Source: Pseudarthrobacter raffinosi (GTDB lineage: Bacteria > Actinomycetota > Actinomycetes > Actinomycetales > Micrococcaceae). From it: DNA of 64,000 nt. The notes under the pieces were generated by a model. That model was not told the DNA's origin. It searched no databases and saw only the letters and a list, made by a program, of their open reading frames with translations. Below, piece after piece: positions 61,360 to 64,000 of the stretch. Numbering within the stretch: position 1 is the first letter of the stretch; each line of letters opens with the position of its first letter. Location: contig NZ_JAMXBH010000022.1 in the NCBI RefSeq assembly GCF_023913735.1, positions 19,366 to 83,365 on the forward strand. Reading direction: 5' to 3'. Made by a program: the position numbers and the translations under genes.

Positions 61360-62405
61360 TGGGACTTGCGGGCATCAAGGACGTTGCCGACCGCGCCGGG
61401 CTGTCGATCGCCACTGTGTCGCGGGCGCTCAGCGGCAAGGCGAACGTGTCGGCCAAGAGCCGGCAGCTGGCAAAGGCGGCAGCCGACGAACTGGGCTTCG
61501 TCCCGTCATACCACGCGTCCAGCCTGGCCTCAGGCCGTAACCACAACGTGGGGCTGGTGGTCCCGTCCATCCACCGCTGGTACTTCTCGTCCGTGGTGGA
61601 GGGCGTGTCCGGCACCTTGCTCGACGCCGGCTACGACCTCACCCTGTACAACGTGGGTGACCGGCCGGAACGCCGGCACAGCGTCCTGAACGACTTCCTG
61701 GTCCGCAAGCGGCTGGATGCGGTCATCGCTGTGGCGCTGGTCCTGAGCGAGTCAGAAATCAAACAGCTCTTGGCAATCCACCGTCCGATCGTCGGCATCG
61801 GCGGTGCCCTGGCCGGTGCATCCACTATCAGGATTGATGACGCCCGCCTGGCCAGGACAGCCACCGAGCATCTCATCGGGCTGGGCCACACGCGTATCGC
61901 ACACATCACCGGCGATGCCGAATTGAACCAGGACTTCAAACTCCCCGGGATACGCCGCGCCGGCTTTGAGGCAGCCATGGAGGCTGCGGGGCATGCTGTC
62001 CGCCCCGAATGGGTAGTGTTCGCGGACTTCACTATCCAGGGCGCCTACGTGTGTGCCCGTAATCTCCTGGCCTCCGCAGCCGGGCGGCCCACCGCGGTTT
62101 TTGCAGCCTCCGATGAGATGGCGATCGGGGCCATCCTGGCCGCCCGCGATTTCGGCCTGCGCGTGCCGCAGGATCTCTCCGTGATCGGCATGGACGGGCA
62201 TGAACTGGGCGAGGTCTTTGGGCTGACCACCATCAACCAGGATGCGCGCGGCCAAGGCGCCCTGGCGGCGCGCATGCTGTTGGAAACGATCGACGCCGGC
62301 GCGAGGCGGCCTGCCAAGGGCACGCCACCGTCAGCAGCGGCCACCGACCGGGAGTACCCTACGGAGTTCCTCGTCCGGAACAGCACGGCCGTCCCGCCGG
62401 CCTGA
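61359..62405 (+). CDS. LacI-family regulator of the glucosidase
   Basis: Repressor of 348 residues. The helix-turn-helix is IKDVADRAGLSIATVSRALSG, followed by the hinge VSAKSRQLAKAAADELGF and a sugar-binding core (GLVVPSIHRWYFSSVVEG). The GTG at 61359 uses the last base of the glucosidase stop (TAGTG), so the two are coupled. It should bind the operators at 59493 and 59559 and so control its own synthesis. Confidence 0.93.
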   Translation: MGLAGIKDVADRAGLSIATVSRALSGKANVSAKSRQLAKAAADELGFVPSYHASSLASGRNHNVGLVVPSIHRWYFSSVVEGVSGTLLDAGYDLTLYNVGDRPERRHSVLNDFLVRKRLDAVIAVALVLSESEIKQLLAIHRPIVGIGGALAGASTIRIDDARLARTATEHLIGLGHTRIAHITGDAELNQDFKLPGIRRAGFEAAMEAAGHAVRPEWVVFADFTIQGAYVCARNLLASAAGRPTAVFAASDEMAIGAILAARDFGLRVPQDLSVIGMDGHELGEVFGLTTINQDARGQGALAARMLLETIDAGARRPAKGTPPSAAATDREYPTEFLVRNSTAVPPA

Positions 62406-62471
62406 CCGTGCCCCTCAGTCCATTCTGAGCTGGGTCCGTCCCAAACTGCTATTCAGGGCCGGCCGTCAGGC

Positions 62472-62963
62472 CTAAGCTTCCCCGCCCATGAACCTCGCGA
62501 AACGGTCCAGCACCTTCGGCCAGCCGGCAGCATAGTCGGCGCGGGCTGCGGCAGGATCCTCCGCACCTTCCCAGCCGTTGTGGACCAGGCGCAGCTCAGT
62601 CCCGGATTCCACGGCCCTGAACGCGACTCGCAGCTCGGTGGACCAGATAGCGGTGGTCCCAGGATGCCAGGACGCGTGGAAGGAAAGCGGCGGCTGCCAG
62701 TCATCTATGGAACCCCAGACGGCGGTCCTGCCGTCGTCAGCTGTCTCCACGATGAGGTTCTCTTCAAACTCAACGTAAGATCCTGCGCCGTACACACCGT
62801 GTGAATCCAGCGGCCACCACAAGTGCGTGTGATCCGTGAAGCCGGCGAACGCCTGCGCCACCGGCCCCGGCACAGTGACAGTGCAGATGACAGGTTCAAG
62901 GTTCTCTGCGGGATCAACTGAAGCGGGGAGGGCGTCGTCCGCGTGGCTGAAAAGGTTCTCCAT
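62472..62963 (-). CDS. SRPBCC (AHSA1-like) domain protein
   Basis: Protein of 163 residues with the helix-grip fold: VTVPGPVAQAFAGFTDHTHLWWP, FEENLIVETADDGRTAVWG (each quoted in part), and TELRLVHNGWEG near the end. Such proteins bind hydrophobic ligands or act in stress response; the role here is unknown. I chose ATG 62963; a TTG three codons earlier is possible. Confidence 0.85.
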   Translation of the reverse strand: MENLFSHADDALPASVDPAENLEPVICTVTVPGPVAQAFAGFTDHTHLWWPLDSHGVYGAGSYVEFEENLIVETADDGRTAVWGSIDDWQPPLSFHASWHPGTTAIWSTELRVAFRAVESGTELRLVHNGWEGAEDPAAARADYAAGWPKVLDRFARFMGGEA

Positions 62964-63174
62964 GGACGCCAACTCTACGCGGCTCCAGCATCCGCCACAG
63001 TCGACGCTCTCTCACTTCCCGCGGGTTTCCGGGCTCTTCACAGTTGAGGGTGTAATCGCTGGCTGGATGTTGGCTGGCGCGTCGGTCCCGGGGCAGCGAT
63101 GCGCAACCGCAGCCGGAGGCCCGATCTTGTGACACCGTTCGCAGTGGACTTCTTCGCGTACCCGCTCAGATCGG

Positions 63175-63755
63175 TCAACGGCGCACCCGATAGCGCAGGT
63201 GAAGCACCCGGTTGCCCTGAATCACCACGTCGGGATCCTCCAACAGGTGCTGTGCGTGGACCGACCCGAAGTAGCGCTTGCCGGACCCGAACACGACGGG
63301 TACGACATCCATGCGCACCTCGTCGACCAGGCCCGCGGCAAGCACCTGGCCACCGACGTCGCCAGCGCCGACCTCGACGATGCGGTCACCCGCGAGCTCC
63401 TGCGCCTTGGCCACGGCTGCCTCGACGCCGTCGACGAAGTGCAACGGCGCCTCGGGGTCCCAGCCCTCGGGCTTCGGCCGGTGCGTCACGACGACCACGT
63501 GGTCGACCCCGCCCGGAGGCTTCCCGTCCCAGCCGTCCGTCATGTCGAAGACATGACGGCCGACGATTGTCGCCCCGATCTGGTCCCAGTACGGCCGGGT
63601 GTAGTCGTAGGACCTCTGCGACACCTTCAACTCGCCGCTCTCGTCCAACGGGACGTCACCGCTGGACAACCAGTCGAACAGGGTCCGGGCTGGTCGTTCT
63701 CGTCCGCGATGAAGCCGTCCACCGACACCGAGCTGTACATGACCACCTTGCCCAC
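63175..63755 (-). pseudogene. DHFR/RibD-C family reductase gene with a single frameshift
   Basis: The gene starts at GTG 63755 with GGAGAG upstream and encodes VVMYSSVSVDGFIADENDQPGP, quoted to show the normal N-terminus. At 63681-63683 a run of C (plus-strand G) is one base short. The next part, FDWLSSGDVPLDESGELKVS to NRVLHLRYRVRR, continues in another frame to the stop at 63175. Everything else is intact, so a recent mutation, a sequencing error, or slippage are all possible. Confidence 0.85.
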
Positions 63756-63821
63756 GGGGCTCTCCTTTGCTTTGAGGTTGCCCCACATTAGCAAGTCGTG
63801 AGTTGTCGCTCTTGTAAGAAT

Positions 63822-63923
63822 TCAATCGGCCTGCAGCGGCCAGCCGTCCAGCGCGTGGCCGGGATGTTCGCGCAGGAACCGCCGCCTGACTTCGATGTCC
63901 CGGGTCACCGTGTCCCGTGCCAT
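63822..63923 (-). CDS. Short open frame near the right edge, doubtful
   Basis: A 33-residue frame (MARDTVTRDIEVRRRFLREH...) ends in DGWPLQAD. Codon use looks protein-like, and it could be the tail of a longer broken gene, because an in-frame stop lies only about 12 codons upstream. I recognise no family. No clear ribosome site. Confidence 0.25.
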   Translation of the reverse strand: MARDTVTRDIEVRRRFLREHPGHALDGWPLQAD

Positions 63924-64000
63924 GCTCTTGAGCCGACAAGTCGTGGTCAGATGAGGTCAGACGAAAGCCGTCGTAGGGGTTGCGTCAAGCACGTCGAGGT

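Overview
The window is a high-GC actinobacterial chromosome segment, most likely from an Arthrobacter or Pseudarthrobacter (Micrococcaceae). This rests on the many GTG/TTG starts, the actinobacterial small families (DUF3027, DUF3263, DUF4193, DUF4032, LytR_C), an XPB-type helicase with its helicase-associated partner, a solitary groEL2-type gene with CIRCE, and GC-rich stem-loop terminators. Species assignment is inference; no 16S rRNA gene is present. Most of it is ordinary core chromosome. I see no prophage, insertion sequence, CRISPR array or large island.

Layout. 1-7.1 kb: a GH38 alpha-mannosidase (cut at the left edge) and a molybdenum-cofactor cluster (mobA, DUF6457 protein, moeA, fdhD) with an HNH nuclease, all minus strand. 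7.2-10.4 kb: three secreted cell-wall hydrolases; two of them have leaders that match the c-di-AMP (ydaO/yuaA) riboswitch. 10.4-22.4 kb: a DtxR/IdeR-type iron regulator, serC, an MFS exporter, DUF3027, a cold-shock-domain protein, the XPB helicase pair, a two-component system and a WXG100 protein. 22.4-31.3 kb: an RNase HI fusion, a degraded sugar-binding-protein gene with intact-looking LacI-type operators, groEL2, an amino-acid-type binding protein coupled to cspA, LytR_C, DUF3263, ung and a siderophore-interacting protein with an iron box.

31.3-38.6 kb: a minus-strand run thrE-like / femX-like / femX-like / gcvP, led by a tandem glycine riboswitch. 38.8-45.5 kb: a TetR/MFS efflux pair with a perfect operator, dps, and an agmatine-to-putrescine operon (aguB, aguA, APC permease). 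45.5-49.6 kb: a small cell-surface locus with an AMIN-like protein, DUF4193, a GT2 synthase, a 56-residue protein bearing a sortase-E-like LAHTG signal, and a secreted GH26. 49.8-64 kb: a PRISE-type reductase, tRNA-Thr(TGT), a DsbA-like thioredoxin, otsA-otsB, an MsiK-like ABC ATPase with a three-hairpin leader, DUF4032, a GlcD-like oxidase, a GH13 glucosidase with its LacI regulator, an SRPBCC protein and a frameshifted DHFR-family gene.

Common threads are cell-wall remodelling under nucleotide and amino-acid signals (c-di-AMP and glycine riboswitches, Fem transferases), sugar and trehalose metabolism (LacI operators, MsiK, OtsAB, GH13, GH38) and iron control (regulator and a target in one window). 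I found no convincing wholly new system. The best leads are the paired c-di-AMP leaders, the GT2 / LAHTG micro-protein / GH26 locus, the glycine-riboswitch-to-Fem run, and two very long perfect inverted repeats between convergent genes.
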